Shown piece by piece: positions 1 through 9,900 of a stretch of DNA of 64,000 nucleotides. How positions within the stretch are numbered: position 1 is the first letter of the stretch; each line of letters begins with the position of its first letter. The notes under the pieces are model-generated. The model had not been told where the DNA came from. It saw only the letters and a program-made list of their open reading frames with translations, and did no database searches. A program made the position numbers and the translations under genes. The stretch is from Clostridium chromiireducens (lineage in GTDB: Bacteria > Bacillota > Clostridia > Clostridiales > Clostridiaceae). The DNA lies in NCBI RefSeq assembly GCF_002029255.1, contig NZ_MZGT01000003.1:1-64000 (forward strand). Direction: 5' to 3'.

Positions 1-19
1 GTTATAAGAGGTGGTTTTG

Positions 20-187
20 ATGAATTTTAATTGAGATGAAAGTTTATCTATAGGAATTAAAAATATATATAATCAACACAAAGAATTGTTTAATCGTATA
101 AATTTATTAGTCTTGGAGATGAAAGAAGTAAAAGGTAAAGATAAAGTTATTTATTTAATAATAAATTCAAAAACAAGACAAAATTAA
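20..187 (+). pseudogene. bacteriohemerythrin remnant (nonsense-mutated, truncated)
   Basis: Reading from the ATG at 20, behind a GAGGTGG ribosome site, gives MNFN, a TGA stop, then DESLSIGIKNIYNQHKELFN and about 30 more residues to a stop at 185-187. The DESLSIGI...NQHKELFNRIN pattern is the N-terminus of bacteriohemerythrins, oxygen-binding di-iron four-helix proteins. In the family a Trp normally sits where the TGA is (TGG to TGA). The later helices carrying the remaining iron ligands are missing, so no functional product is expected. It lies directly upstream of a chemoreceptor, a common pairing in clostridia. The stop and the truncation are seen; the family call comes from motif recognition. 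Confidence 0.75.
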
Positions 188-282
188 TTCAGAATATTAA
201 AAATATATAAAAGTACAAATGTTTAACTCATAAAGTCTCGATTGCGATAAAGGACAGCTAAGTATGAATGGAGTGATTAATT

Positions 283-2004
283 ATGTTTAAACTAATCAAT
301 AATTTGAGAATTGCATCTAAATTAGTTTTATTATTTATATTTGTATCTATATTCACAGGTGTTGTTGGATTTGTAGGAATATACAATATGGATAAATTAA
401 ATAAGAATACCAAACTAATGTATGAATATAACTTTAAATCTATACAGACACTTGATGAAATAAAACAGAATTATTTATCCATTCGTGGGAATTTAACTAC
501 ATTAGCGTATAATGAGGACATGGACGTAAGTCAAAAAAATAATATAGCTAAAGAGGTACAAACTTTATTAAATAATAATGAAAAGCTTATGGAAACCTAT
601 AATAATGAATTACTTGCAGAGCATGAGAAAAATACATTTGTAAAAATAGAAAATTCAGCAAAAGAATATTCAGATATAGCAAAGAAGATATATACTTTTG
701 CTTTAGATGGAAATAATAAATCTTCAATAGGAGAAATTTCAAATGGAACTGCTGTAAGAGAAAATCTTTTCAAATCATTAGATGAAATAATTTCTATGAA
801 TATTAACGAGGCGAGCACAAATTCAGAAAATAATATATTGACTTACAATAGTTCAAAGATTACAGTTATTGCAATTACTATATTTATATTTATTGTTGCT
901 ATAATAATTGGAATGTTATTTTCTGTATCTATTTCAAAAGAATTAAGAAAAATAGTCAATTTTTCAAAAGCACTAGGTGAAGGGGATTTAACAAAGGAAA
1001 TAGATATTAAAAACAATGATGAAATCGGAGAAGTTGCAAGTGCATTGAACAAATCCAAAGACAATATAAAGGTACTAATATCTCAAATGATAGGCAGTTC
1101 AGGTGATATTAGCGCTGCTAGTGAAGAATTATCAGCAACAGCTGAAGAAGTTTCTTCAAAAATGCAAATGGTTAATGATTCTACGGAACAAATAACTAAA
1201 GGAGCTCAAGATTTAAGTGCAACAACTGAAGAAGTAAGTGCATCAGCAGAAGAAATAGCAAATGCGACAAGCGAGTTAAATAATAAAGCAAATAAAAGCT
1301 TTGAATCTGCAAAAGAAATAAAGAAGAGAGCAGAAGAAATAAAAGGACAAGCAATACAAAATATTGAAAATGGAAATAAAATTTATGAAGAAAACAAAAT
1401 AAATATTCTTAAAGCTATTGAAGAAGGAAAAATAGTTCAAGATGTTAAAGTAATGGCAGAATCAATAGGAGAGATAGCATCTCAAACTAATTTGCTTGCA
1501 TTAAATGCGGCTATAGAAGCAGCAAGGGCAGGAGAGATGGGAAAAGGATTTGCTGTAGTTGCTGATGAAGTACGAAGCCTTGCAGAACAATCAGCAGAAG
1601 CTGTATCTAGCATTCAAGGAATGGTTCATAAGGTTCAAAATGCTTTTGATAATTTATCAAAAAGTGGACAAGAGGTTTTAGATTATCTTGAAAATGACGT
1701 TAAACCAAGTTATGAATTGCTTAAAAATACAGGAATCCAATATGAAAAGGATGCAGAATTGGTTAATGATATAGCAAGTGACATAGCAAGTTCATCAGAA
1801 CAAATGAAAGAAGTCATAAATCAAATAAATTTTGCTCTAGAAAGTTTATCTTCGACAGCAGTAGAATCAGCTACTAGCTCTGAAGATATATTAGTTAGTA
1901 TTAATGAAGTGACATTAGCAATTGCAGAAGTAGCCAAATCATCTCAAAGTCAAGCAGAAACAGCTGAGACATTAGGTGAATTATCTCAAAAATTTAGTAT
2001 TTAA
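283..2004 (+). CDS. methyl-accepting chemotaxis protein
   Basis: Membrane chemoreceptor that would signal to CheA/CheW. The 573 residues show an N-terminal membrane segment (about 13-33), an extracytoplasmic helical sensor region (about 34-190) resembling four-helix-bundle MCP sensors, a second membrane segment (about 193-215), a HAMP linker, and a long helical cytoplasmic domain. The conserved hairpin tip ([17 protein letters not shown], around residue 400-417) and the Ala/Glu/Ser-rich methylation helices flank it. The ATG follows a GGAGTGA ribosome site. The ligand cannot be inferred. It is followed by a hairpin shared with the convergent rubredoxin gene. A decayed hemerythrin lies immediately upstream, so an oxygen or redox role is possible but unproven. 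Confidence 0.95.
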   Translation: MFKLINNLRIASKLVLLFIFVSIFTGVVGFVGIYNMDKLNKNTKLMYEYNFKSIQTLDEIKQNYLSIRGNLTTLAYNEDMDVSQKNNIAKEVQTLLNNNEKLMETYNNELLAEHEKNTFVKIENSAKEYSDIAKKIYTFALDGNNKSSIGEISNGTAVRENLFKSLDEIISMNINEASTNSENNILTYNSSKITVIAITIFIFIVAIIIGMLFSVSISKELRKIVNFSKALGEGDLTKEIDIKNNDEIGEVASALNKSKDNIKVLISQMIGSSGDISAASEELSATAEEVSSKMQMVNDSTEQITKGAQDLSATTEEVSASAEEIANATSELNNKANKSFESAKEIKKRAEEIKGQAIQNIENGNKIYEENKINILKAIEEGKIVQDVKVMAESIGEIASQTNLLALNAAIEAARAGEMGKGFAVVADEVRSLAEQSAEAVSSIQGMVHKVQNAFDNLSKSGQEVLDYLENDVKPSYELLKNTGIQYEKDAELVNDIASDIASSSEQMKEVINQINFALESLSSTAVESATSSEDILVSINEVTLAIAEVAKSSQSQAETAETLGELSQKFSI

Positions 2005-2091
2005 TATCTTGGCTGAAGGTGACTAAAATATAGTTTTAATTTTATGTTAATAAAGGTTGACTGAATATTTTTTCTAAATTTCATATTTAAT

Positions 2092-2132
2092 AAAGCTGAG
2101 AATCCTTAAATTTAAAGATTCTCAGCTTTTTA
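2092..2132. terminator. bidirectional rho-independent terminator
   Basis: A 13-bp perfect stem (2092-2104 with 2117-2129, AAAGCTGAGAATC) has A-rich and T-rich flanks on both sides. It sits between the convergent chemoreceptor and rubredoxin-domain genes, so it can end transcription from both. Confidence 0.85.
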
Positions 2133-2175
2133 ATTAATATGTTCTAAATCAATAGGCTTTTATAATTATATAAGA

Positions 2176-2511
2176 TTACCATTTACCTTTATTCATATGA
2201 GCTGCTAATTCAGCTTTAGATATTTGTTTTATGGTCCAAGCATCATTCTTAGCTTTTTCAAAGGCAGATACGCAAGTAGGATCTAAATTAATATTTATTC
2301 CTTCTCTAGAAAGCTTGAAAATTTTATCAGCCAAATTAATGATCTCTAAGTGAATATCGTTAGTTCTATCAGATTGATAAATCTTATTAGCTTCTTCACT
2401 AGTTAATTCAACAAATTTTTCTTTAGTAACTCCACATTTTGGACATTTTTCTGGAGCTTCTACACCTTCACATATAAATCCACAAACAGTACATTTAAAT
2501 AAATTTTTCAT
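2176..2511 (-). CDS. rubredoxin-domain small protein
   Basis: 111-residue cytoplasmic protein. The N-terminus is a rubredoxin-like iron site with C7-x2-C10 and C23-x2-C26 (CTVCG ... CPKCG), near-identical in style to the rubredoxin module of the reverse rubrerythrin at 27792. The remaining ~75 residues are helical and contain no ferritin-type diiron EExxH motif, so this is not a complete rubrerythrin. The likely role is electron transfer in oxygen or peroxide defence, which is inferred from the domain. The start follows a GGGAGGC site. It is monocistronic and convergent with the chemoreceptor gene. Confidence 0.8.
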   Translation of the reverse strand: MKNLFKCTVCGFICEGVEAPEKCPKCGVTKEKFVELTSEEANKIYQSDRTNDIHLEIINLADKIFKLSREGININLDPTCVSAFEKAKNDAWTIKQISKAELAAHMNKGKW

Positions 2512-2747
2512 AATTCTGCCTCCCTTTAATCTATCAATAATTATATTTATGCAAACACCAGTAAATGTTTACAATGTATATAATTCGCCATTACTATTTA
2601 AAATCCTCCTTAAATTTTTATATTATAGCTTTTTTAACCTAAATAAGAATAAAAAACTTTATTGTTAGTATAAGGGAAAATTAAGATAATTTATTCAGTA
2701 GAAAAAACTTTTGTTTATCAATATTACTTTTGATATTGGAGTTTTTA

Positions 2748-2849
2748 TATGGTGGACCATAAATATTCTGCAGAATACTAGAATAAATATTCTACACCAT
2801 AGATATTCTAAAGAATATTACCATACAAGAATATATATTCTTCAGAATA
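2748..2849. repeat. palindromic hexamer array in strict 8-bp register
   Basis: Thirteen hexamers begin every 8 bp at 2748, 2756, 2764 and so on to 2844. Each is one of two words or its reverse complement: TATGGT/ACCATA (2748, 2756, 2796, 2820) and TATTCT/AGAATA (2764, 2772, 2780, 2788, 2804, 2812, 2828, 2836, 2844). Neighbours form perfect or near-perfect palindromes such as 2764-2777 and 2835-2850. No coding sense was found. It lies 170-270 bp upstream of a small hypothetical gene. It could be a multi-site operator, a foldback RNA or a repeat-generated element. Confidence 0.7.
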
Positions 2850-2856
2850 TGCACAT

Positions 2857-2895
2857 TTAAAAAGAGTGCGTTAGCACAATTAAGAGCTTTTTTAA
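2857..2895 (+). repeat. single copy of GTGC/GCAC hairpin repeat
   Basis: A short hairpin, GTGC (2866-2869) - GTTA - GCAC (2874-2877), is embedded in A-rich flank and followed by AATTAAGAGC and a T-run. The layout matches the cluster at 30198-30450, where the hairpin is mostly GCGC-GAA-GCGC, so this is a dispersed copy of the same element. It could also act as a weak terminator. Confidence 0.5.
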
Positions 2896-3020
2896 CTATG
2901 AAAACTGTAGTTGGGCGGTCTTATGATTTAATTTAATGTGATTTTTTAGAATGAAATATATATCCATAGTAGAAGCTAATAATATTTTAAGCTGCTAATA
3001 AAATTATGGAGTGTGTTGGT

Positions 3021-3260
3021 ATGGTTAGAAATGAAATAAAAATGAAGTCACAGGAAGAAGAAAGATTTGATAAAAAGCAAATTGCTTTAGCTATTAGAAA
3101 TTCAACAATTGAGGATGAACTTAGTTATTTTTTACTTGATGAAGGGATTATAAAATGTGAGGCATGTGGACTTAAAGATATTTGTAATGAGGCTAATGAA
3201 TTAGTTGATAAATATGCAGAAAGGACAACTAGAGTTGTGGGGAATTTCACATTTGATTAG
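3021..3260 (+). CDS. small hypothetical cysteine-containing protein
   Basis: 79 residues from the ATG at 3021. The upstream in-frame ATG at 3006 is less likely because the GGAG ribosome site at 3008-3011 lies inside it and is well spaced from 3021. The sequence is acidic and helical with a central CEACGLKDIC patch (C-x2-C-x5-C), which could bind metal or form a disulfide. No family was recognised. A strong terminator follows at 3298, supporting a real transcription unit. The upstream region carries the 8-bp-register palindrome array. Confidence 0.6.
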   Translation: MVRNEIKMKSQEEERFDKKQIALAIRNSTIEDELSYFLLDEGIIKCEACGLKDICNEANELVDKYAERTTRVVGNFTFD

Positions 3261-3297
3261 ATAAAAATAGATTTGAATGCTGGAACATAAGTGAAAT

Positions 3298-3330
3298 CAA
3301 AAAATCCAAGGTTAGCCTCGGATTTTTGTG
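3298..3330 (+). terminator. rho-independent terminator
   Basis: The stem AAAAATCCAAGG / CCTCGGATTTTT, with loop TTAG and one mismatch, is followed by T-rich sequence. It closes the small gene at 3021-3260. Confidence 0.75.
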
Positions 3331-3359
3331 TATTAGGGTATTTATAATATAGAGAAATA

Positions 3360-3800
3360 AATTTAAAAATCTTCTTTAAAGTAACTTTCTTTTTTAGACA
3401 AGCAGTAGAGTAGCATAAATTTGAACGGTATTATTTTTAAAGAATATGAAATCAATGAGTTCCTTTTCTTCTTCATTTAAATTTTTAAGAGCAAGTCTCA
3501 AATCTTCATAATCACATTTATTACAAAATAAACTTTCCAGGCTAATATCTTGAGATAGGGAATCTATTTCAACTTCGTTATGCAGGCTTAGGGCATCATT
3601 TCCATCAGTAGAGCTTCTAGTTTTCATTCTTTTAATTAAATCATTCATATTATTTTTAATATCATTTATTTCATAACCGTCGATAAAAGTTCTTTTAGAA
3701 ATGTTGAATATTAAAGGCCTAAACTCTTCAGCTAACTTTTCTTTTGATAATACATCTCCATGTTTACTATTTAATTCGCATAATGCGGTGTGAAAATAAT
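3360..3800 (-). pseudogene. decayed sigma-70-like regulator (internal deletion and frameshift)
   Basis: Reading down the minus strand, one frame (about 3800 to 3394) encodes KEKLAEEFRPLIFNISKRTF, GYEINDIKN and then MNDLIKRMKTRSS through NLNEEEKELIDFIFFKNNTV before running into a stop at 3394. This resembles clostridial sigma-70-like (BotR/TxeR-type) regulators: a region-2-like N-terminus and the start of region 4. The block normally lying between DIKN and KNNMNDL is missing, and no start codon is obvious. After about 3420 another frame continues with STACLKKKVTLKKIFK, a plausible region-4 helix-turn-helix end, which implies a frameshift. The family name is an inference from motifs; the frame change is seen. 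Confidence 0.55.
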
Positions 3801-3970
3801 GAAAAATTATTAAGGGAAATATAGGTGAAATAATAAAACTTTGTAGTATAATATTGATATGATATTTATGGGAAAAATAGTTTATCCTTGTTATTTTGTA
3901 AAAAGTAGATAAAACTGATTTTGGGATACCTGTAATGTCTATAATCGGCAGCTAGAAAGGAGTAATTATA

Positions 3971-4837
3971 ATGGCTGAATTTAATAATGAAGCCTATGAG
4001 GCTTTAGTCAAAGATTTAATAAATGATGCTTTTTATCTTGAGGGTGCTTCACGGAGGGGAACAATCGCAAAAATAAGACAATATGCAGAAGTTGTAGTTA
4101 GAAGAATATTAAATCTTCCTAAAAAAACTAAAGTTACATTAGGCGATGAAAGAATTATATCAAGAATTAAAACAAAAAATAATACTCTATTATTAAATGC
4201 AATAAAAACTATTAATAAAATGGGTTCAAAATGCACCCATACCCAATTGACAAGAGAGATTACCGAAGAAGATGTAAAAACTGTAATAGATAGTCTTTTT
4301 AATTTATATGCTTATTTATTAATCAATTTTTTTGAAAAATATGAGTTTGGCACAAATTTGGAAATTGTATATAAATTTTCAATTTTACCTCCTATTATAA
4401 GATATTTATCATTAGAATATCTTTATAGTAAATACCCTGAAAATATCATGATAATTGATAAGCTGTCTTTGGTAATCTTAAAAGCTCTTAATAAAGAAGC
4501 TGCAATAAAATGGATAGAAGAAATGAAAGAGAAGTTAAAGATTACACCTTCAGTGACAAAAAATGCAGAAAAAGATATTATAGAAAAATGTGGAGAAGAT
4601 CTTGCAAGAGTAATTGTCTCTGCAGCACCTAATATGTATGACCTTTGCACCAAACGAATAAATTTAGTAGCTGATGATATAAGCAAAAACGGAAAATTAT
4701 ATAATGATTTTGAAAGTGCAATTGATTATTACAGGATGAGTGGCATAGTTAGTGGTGAATCGTCTGATATAAAAGAGTTTAATTCGATTATGGAATTTTT
4801 ATATCTCGGGAGAAAGTCAAAAAATGAATTAAATTAG
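3971..4837 (+). CDS. HEPN/DUF4145-like protein of unknown function
   Basis: 288 residues, with a strong AAAGGAG ribosome site 9 nt before the ATG. The N-terminal half looks like a HEPN/DUF4145-type helical bundle: a basic helix with RQYAEVVVRRIL (about 36-47), then NKMGSKCTHTQLTREITEED (about 83-102), equivalent to the GN..H..T..it.ed segment, and a hydrophobic helix ending FFEKYEFG. The classical R-x4-6-H RNase motif is not clear, so ribonuclease activity is uncertain. The C-terminal half is helical and unrecognised. A second unknown gene follows after 103 bp. Such proteins commonly occur in defence or toxin-antitoxin settings, and this island supports that reading. Function remains an inference. 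Confidence 0.75.
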   Translation: MAEFNNEAYEALVKDLINDAFYLEGASRRGTIAKIRQYAEVVVRRILNLPKKTKVTLGDERIISRIKTKNNTLLLNAIKTINKMGSKCTHTQLTREITEEDVKTVIDSLFNLYAYLLINFFEKYEFGTNLEIVYKFSILPPIIRYLSLEYLYSKYPENIMIIDKLSLVILKALNKEAAIKWIEEMKEKLKITPSVTKNAEKDIIEKCGEDLARVIVSAAPNMYDLCTKRINLVADDISKNGKLYNDFESAIDYYRMSGIVSGESSDIKEFNSIMEFLYLGRKSKNELN

Positions 4838-4940
4838 TTGGTAAACCAACTTCAACTAATTCATAAAATTAGTTTTTAAGATTCAATTATAAATAAAGTT
4901 AAGTAATTCATAGATTTGCAATAAATGGAGGATATTTAAA

Positions 4941-5552
4941 ATGTGGCCTTTAGGGAGTTATGATAGAATGGTTCATGAAATTAAGAGGAGAGAAAATAGA
5001 GATATTCCTGTAACTTTTGGGATACTTATTGCTGACTATAGACAGCAAATTAATAGGGAATATATATTAAATTACATAGAACAATTTAATTATAAGTCGG
5101 ATAAATATATTAATTTCTATCTACCCGGCTATTTAGAAGAAAATTTTAGCGATAGGAATGAAGAAATAATCATAGGTGATAAGAAATATTATTTTAGTGC
5201 TAGTATATATATTGAGTTTTTAAGAAAATTAGAAGAAGACTTCGATATAGAATATCCGTTTACCCCCATACTTTTATTAATAGAATATAACAAAGGGCAT
5301 TTTAGTATGAGTAAAAAAGTACGTATAGAATTAGATAGTGAATCAGCAAATATAAAGAAAACAGGCAATTTATTTGGGAAGATATTTTCTATTGCACAGA
5401 AGGAAGTTAATCTGGAAGAAATAACAAATAATCTAAAAAAAGAAGAATTCAAATTGGGAATGCTTGATAGCCTTGTAAAGGCAATAGATAACGGATTTAT
5501 TTCTGCAGTTTATGATAATAGTAAAAATATCAGAAAATATAAAATAATTTAG
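4941..5552 (+). CDS. hypothetical protein, probable partner of upstream HEPN-like gene
   Basis: 203 residues starting at an ATG 8 nt after GGAGGA. No family was recognised. The sequence is mixed alpha/beta, with an early GILIADYRQQINREYILNYI segment, an INFYLPGY segment (about 57-64) and a hydrophobic strand FTPILLLIEY (about 107-116). There is no signal peptide or membrane helix, so it is probably cytoplasmic. It is codirectional with 3971-4837 and separated by 103 bp without a clear terminator, so co-transcription is plausible. Next comes a broken recombinase on the other strand. It may be an effector or a sensor in a two-gene defence cassette, but nothing in the sequence proves that. Confidence 0.7.
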   Translation: MWPLGSYDRMVHEIKRRENRDIPVTFGILIADYRQQINREYILNYIEQFNYKSDKYINFYLPGYLEENFSDRNEEIIIGDKKYYFSASIYIEFLRKLEEDFDIEYPFTPILLLIEYNKGHFSMSKKVRIELDSESANIKKTGNLFGKIFSIAQKEVNLEEITNNLKKEEFKLGMLDSLVKAIDNGFISAVYDNSKNIRKYKII

Positions 5553-5696
5553 TTACTTATTTGATAACAGTACTATAAAAGTTATATTTAGTGCTGCATT
5601 ATACATGTGTTTATTAGCCTAATAATAACAAGTTAAGATAGTCATTATAATTAAAATTATCTACTAACATGATTAGGAAGTAGATAATAAATATTG

Positions 5697-6632
5697 TTAA
5701 TTAAACATCAGAGCTAATGGATTAGAGTTTACAGCAGATTGTAATTGATGCTCATCAACATGAGTGTAAATTTCTGTTGTAGCAACACTTTCATGTCCAA
5801 GAATTTGTTGTAGGGAACGGATATCTACCTTGCCATATTTATACATAAGGGTAGCAGCGGTATGACGAAGTTTATGTGTTGATATAGATTTAGGATCAAG
5901 TCCAGAAGAAATAACATATTTCTTTACAATATTTTGAATAGCTTTAGTAGTAATGCGGTTATGATTTCTGGAGATGAATAGAGCATTATTGTTAATATTC
6001 ATAGAATTTCTAATTTGCATCCAATCATTAATGGCTTTTTTAGCTGCAGGGGTAAGAAAAATTTTACGTTCTTTATTACCTTTGCCAACTATAGATAAAA
6101 TGTCATTATTTACTTGGTCTATATTTAAACTAGCAAGTTCAGATAATCTTAATGCACAATTTAGAAAAATAGTAATTATGCAATGATCTCTTGTGGATTC
6201 CTTTCATTCAAGTAATAAGCGAACTGATTCCTCTAAATTAAGATATTTAGGTATTCGCTTTGGTAATTTAGGAGTTTCCAATTCCTCAGCAATATTGTTT
6301 TCAATAACATGAGCTTTGGTTTTTAGATATTTCCAAAATTGACGTATGGAAACTATTTTTCTTGCACGAGTACCTGCAGAAGCATTTAAAGATTTTTGAC
6401 AATAGGAAATAAAAGAATACATATCTTGTAGAGTAATAGATTTTATAAATTCTAGATTTACTTGCTCAAAGTTTATGTCAACAATATTAATATTACGTAA
6501 CTTAATTATATAACTAAAAAACATAAGTAAATCTGTACGATACTCTAGGATTGTGTTTTCTGAACGATTTTTTATTATTAAAAGATAATCTAGATATTGC
6601 TCAACTAATGGACAAGTTTTGTTTGATTGCAT
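5697..6632 (-). pseudogene. tyrosine recombinase (XerC/D-like) interrupted by one TGA
   Basis: A single minus-strand frame from ATG 6632 (behind AGAGGTGTTAG) to 5697 encodes a ~311-residue phage-type integrase, broken only by TGA at 6204-6206. Before the stop lies the SAM-like core-binding domain (MQSNKTCPLVEQYLDYLLII ... ending LNLEESVRLLLE). After it comes the catalytic domain: ALRLSELASL (first Arg), GKGNKERKIFLTP (Lys), HKLRHTAATLMYKYG (H-x-x-R), LGHESVATTEIYTHV (His and nucleophile Tyr). All catalytic residues are intact and the length is normal for the family. The second half lacks its own clear start. It may be a pseudogene, a read-through product or a sequencing error. It is divergent from the ATPase-caspase gene and is the mobility signature of this island. 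Confidence 0.8.
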
Positions 6633-6905
6633 AACTAACACCTCTGTAGAAATTGTTGACAAAATTGCAATAATATAAACATGTATACAATAGTAAACAG
6701 ATAATAAATAGGTTAATAATTGAAAGCTAAGAATTTTGTAGTTATTGCAATAAAGGCAAGTGGATTTAATGATAGGCATAACAATTAAAGGTACACGGCC
6801 AATTCAAATCAATAGTAATAAAATGAAAGTCTAATTAATTAAGTTGATGAAAACGACAATAGTTGATTATAAAAAAATATATTTTTATTTAAAGTAGGTG
6901 ATATT

Positions 6906-9900
6906 ATGAATAGAACAGAGTTTATGAAAGTAATACAAAAAATTTTTACTGATAATACAAGCTATAATATTCCAGGACACGCTGCAAATCAAGCTGATGC
7001 TATAATTGCTTTATCAGTAGACCTTTATACAGATGCAAATAGATTTATATATGAACTTCTACAAAATGCTGATGACTCATCTTGTAAAGATTATTATGGT
7101 ATCAAAGTTTGGATAAAAGTATTTAATGATCAATTGGTAGTAGCACATTCAGGTAAAGCATTTGATGAAAAAGATATCCGAGGTATTTGTAATATTAACA
7201 ATGGAACAAAAAAATCTGACGTAAAAAAGACTGGGTATAAGGGTATTGGATTTAAATCAGTATTTGGTCAATCGAATAATGTTGTTATATATACTGATGG
7301 CGAATTCTTTAGATTTGATAGTTCTTATAATTTTGAATGGAAATGGTCTATAACTCAAAAAGAATGGGAAATTGAATATAATAGAACATTTCAATATCCC
7401 TGGCAAATAATACCAATATACACAAAAAGTACAGAAGTTAGGGGTGAAATTAGAAAATTTATTTCTGAAATTGGTGCAAATGTTGCAACAATACTCAAAA
7501 TAAATCATATTAAAGAAACGAAAGATGCAATTGAAAACTTATCACAAAACGTTAATATGTTTTTATTTTTAAAGAATATAACGGAAATTAATTTTGAAGA
7601 TAAAGTTATTAGAATTGATAGAAATAATGCAAATAGAATAATTCTAAATAAAGGAGAAATATCTCAAAAAGACTGGTTAATAAAAAATATTTATTTAAAT
7701 GTTTCAAAAGAATTAAAAATTACTCTTTCAGAAGAACAACATATCCCATCTAAATTATTAGAAGCTAATAATATTGAGATGACTTTTGCTGCTCAAATTG
7801 ATAAAAATGGAATAGTCAATTTGGATAAAGAAGATAGAGTTTTATATTCTTATTTACCTACGGGAGAAACTAAATATGCTTTGCCTGTACTAGTAAACAC
7901 AAGCTTCCTTATATCAGCTAATAGAGAAAGTATTCACAAAGATTCTAAGTGGAACCAGTGGTTGTTTGAATGTATTTCTTATGAAATTTTCAAGTGGATT
8001 TCTGAGCTAGTAATTTCTCGAATTTCTTTTGAGTCATATAAATTAATACCAGAAGAAAGCTCATTGGGAGATGATTTAGCAAAATCTTATAACAGAGGTA
8101 TTAAAAAAGCAAAAGAAGATATCGCTTTTATTTTATCTCGCCAAAATACATTGATTAAGATCAGCGAAGCATTGATAGATTTTACGCACCTATCGGAAAA
8201 GAACTTTGTTGGTGAAGAACCTATTAAGAATTTTATTACAAAACAAGATTCTAATGTTACAACTAAGTTTTATGTTAAGCAATGTATGTTTTGGAGTAAA
8301 TTAAAAAAACTTGGCGTTTCAAGTTTTGAGTGGAAAGATTTTAAAACATTTTTGAACTCGGCATATTTTAAAGAAACACATTCAATTCAAAATAATATTG
8401 AATTAATAATTTTTTTAAAAGAATGTTGTGAATCTGAAAAAATCAAAGAAGTTACTGAGGAGTATGTGTCTAATATTCCTTTTATTTGGGATCATAAAAA
8501 TCATATTAATTACCCTAAACAAGTTTGTTTTCCAGTAGATGATGATGAAAATTGGAATAATATTGAGAATGAATTATTTTTTGTGCACAAAGATATATTA
8601 GATTGGTTATTACATGATTTAGATACAAAAAACTGGTTAGAAAGCCTTGGAGTAAAAGAAAAGACTGATATAACCTACATAACACAAAATATTATACCTA
8701 ATGCAAGTAACTATATTAATAAAGATAATGCAATACCTGAAATTCAAAAATTATTTGCATTATATAGAAAAGGTGAACTTGAAGAAAATCTTATTAAACA
8801 ATTATCAGAAATAAAACTTATCACTACAAAAAATACATTAGTACAAGCATCTAAATGCTATTTGTCTGATTTCTATAGTCCAAGATTGAAAATCGAAAAG
8901 ATATTTAAAGAAGATATGTTTATTAGCGAAAAATATTGCTATAACATTCATGAAAAAGATGAATGGAGACGTTTTTTTAAAATTCTTGGTGTTAAAGAGG
9001 GGATTAATCCAATTCCATTTAAAGAAAAAGAATCTAAATATGATCTATTAAATTATGGGGTAAAAGCAGATTTTTTTAGTACAGAAAATATGAAATTTAA
9101 TCCATTTATTAATACGTTTTGGGCTGATGAATTTTCGAATATTGTTAGTTTAAATTTGATAAACAATATAGAAAACAATAATAAGTTAAGCTTTCTTTTT
9201 TGGCAAGATTTTATAGAAAATAATACTATATCGGAAGTTATAAAAAAGGCAACAGCATATTGGGGAAATTATGGCAGGGCTGGTCGTACAAGTGGTGATG
9301 AAATTTCTAATTATTTACCATGGTTTATTAAAAATATAAAATGTATTCCTACACTTAATGGAGAAACATATATATCTTCAGAAGTATTTTTAAATACAGA
9401 AGAAATAAAAGATATTGCTGGGAAATATTTACCGGTATTTAAAGGAGTAGATTTATCACAAGACTGGAGATCTTTTTTTAATTTTAAAACTAAACTTGAG
9501 CTAGAAGATTATTTGAATATACTTTTAAAGATTTCTTCTGACATTAAAGAGGATGGTAGTATTAAAAATGAAAACCATGAAAAAATACAATCAATTTATT
9601 CAATACTGCTAGATAAATGTGTTAATTGGAGTGAAAATGATATTGAAAAAGTTGAAATATGGTCTAAAAGCAATTGCTTGTTAAATAGTAATGATATTTT
9701 TACAAAGTGTAATAATTTATATTATTTTATAGATGGAAATGAATCTATTTTCCAAGAACAATATGCTTTTATAAAATTGAATCAAGAAAATAGAAACCAT
9801 CAAAATCTTAAAAAAATGTTAAACTATTTTCAAGTGAAATTATTGAGTCAAAATCAGTTTAAATTGGTATGTGATGATGAAGAAATATGCGACAACTTAA

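Noticed and set aside
190-282. Possible cyclic-di-GMP riboswitch upstream of the chemoreceptor
   Set aside because: A GCGATAAAGGACAGC stretch was suggestive, but the paired stems and tetraloop receptor of the class could not be laid out.
5974-6186. Open frame opposite the middle of the recombinase
   Set aside because: The minus strand here encodes ALRLSELASL and other recombinase motifs; the plus frame is a shadow.
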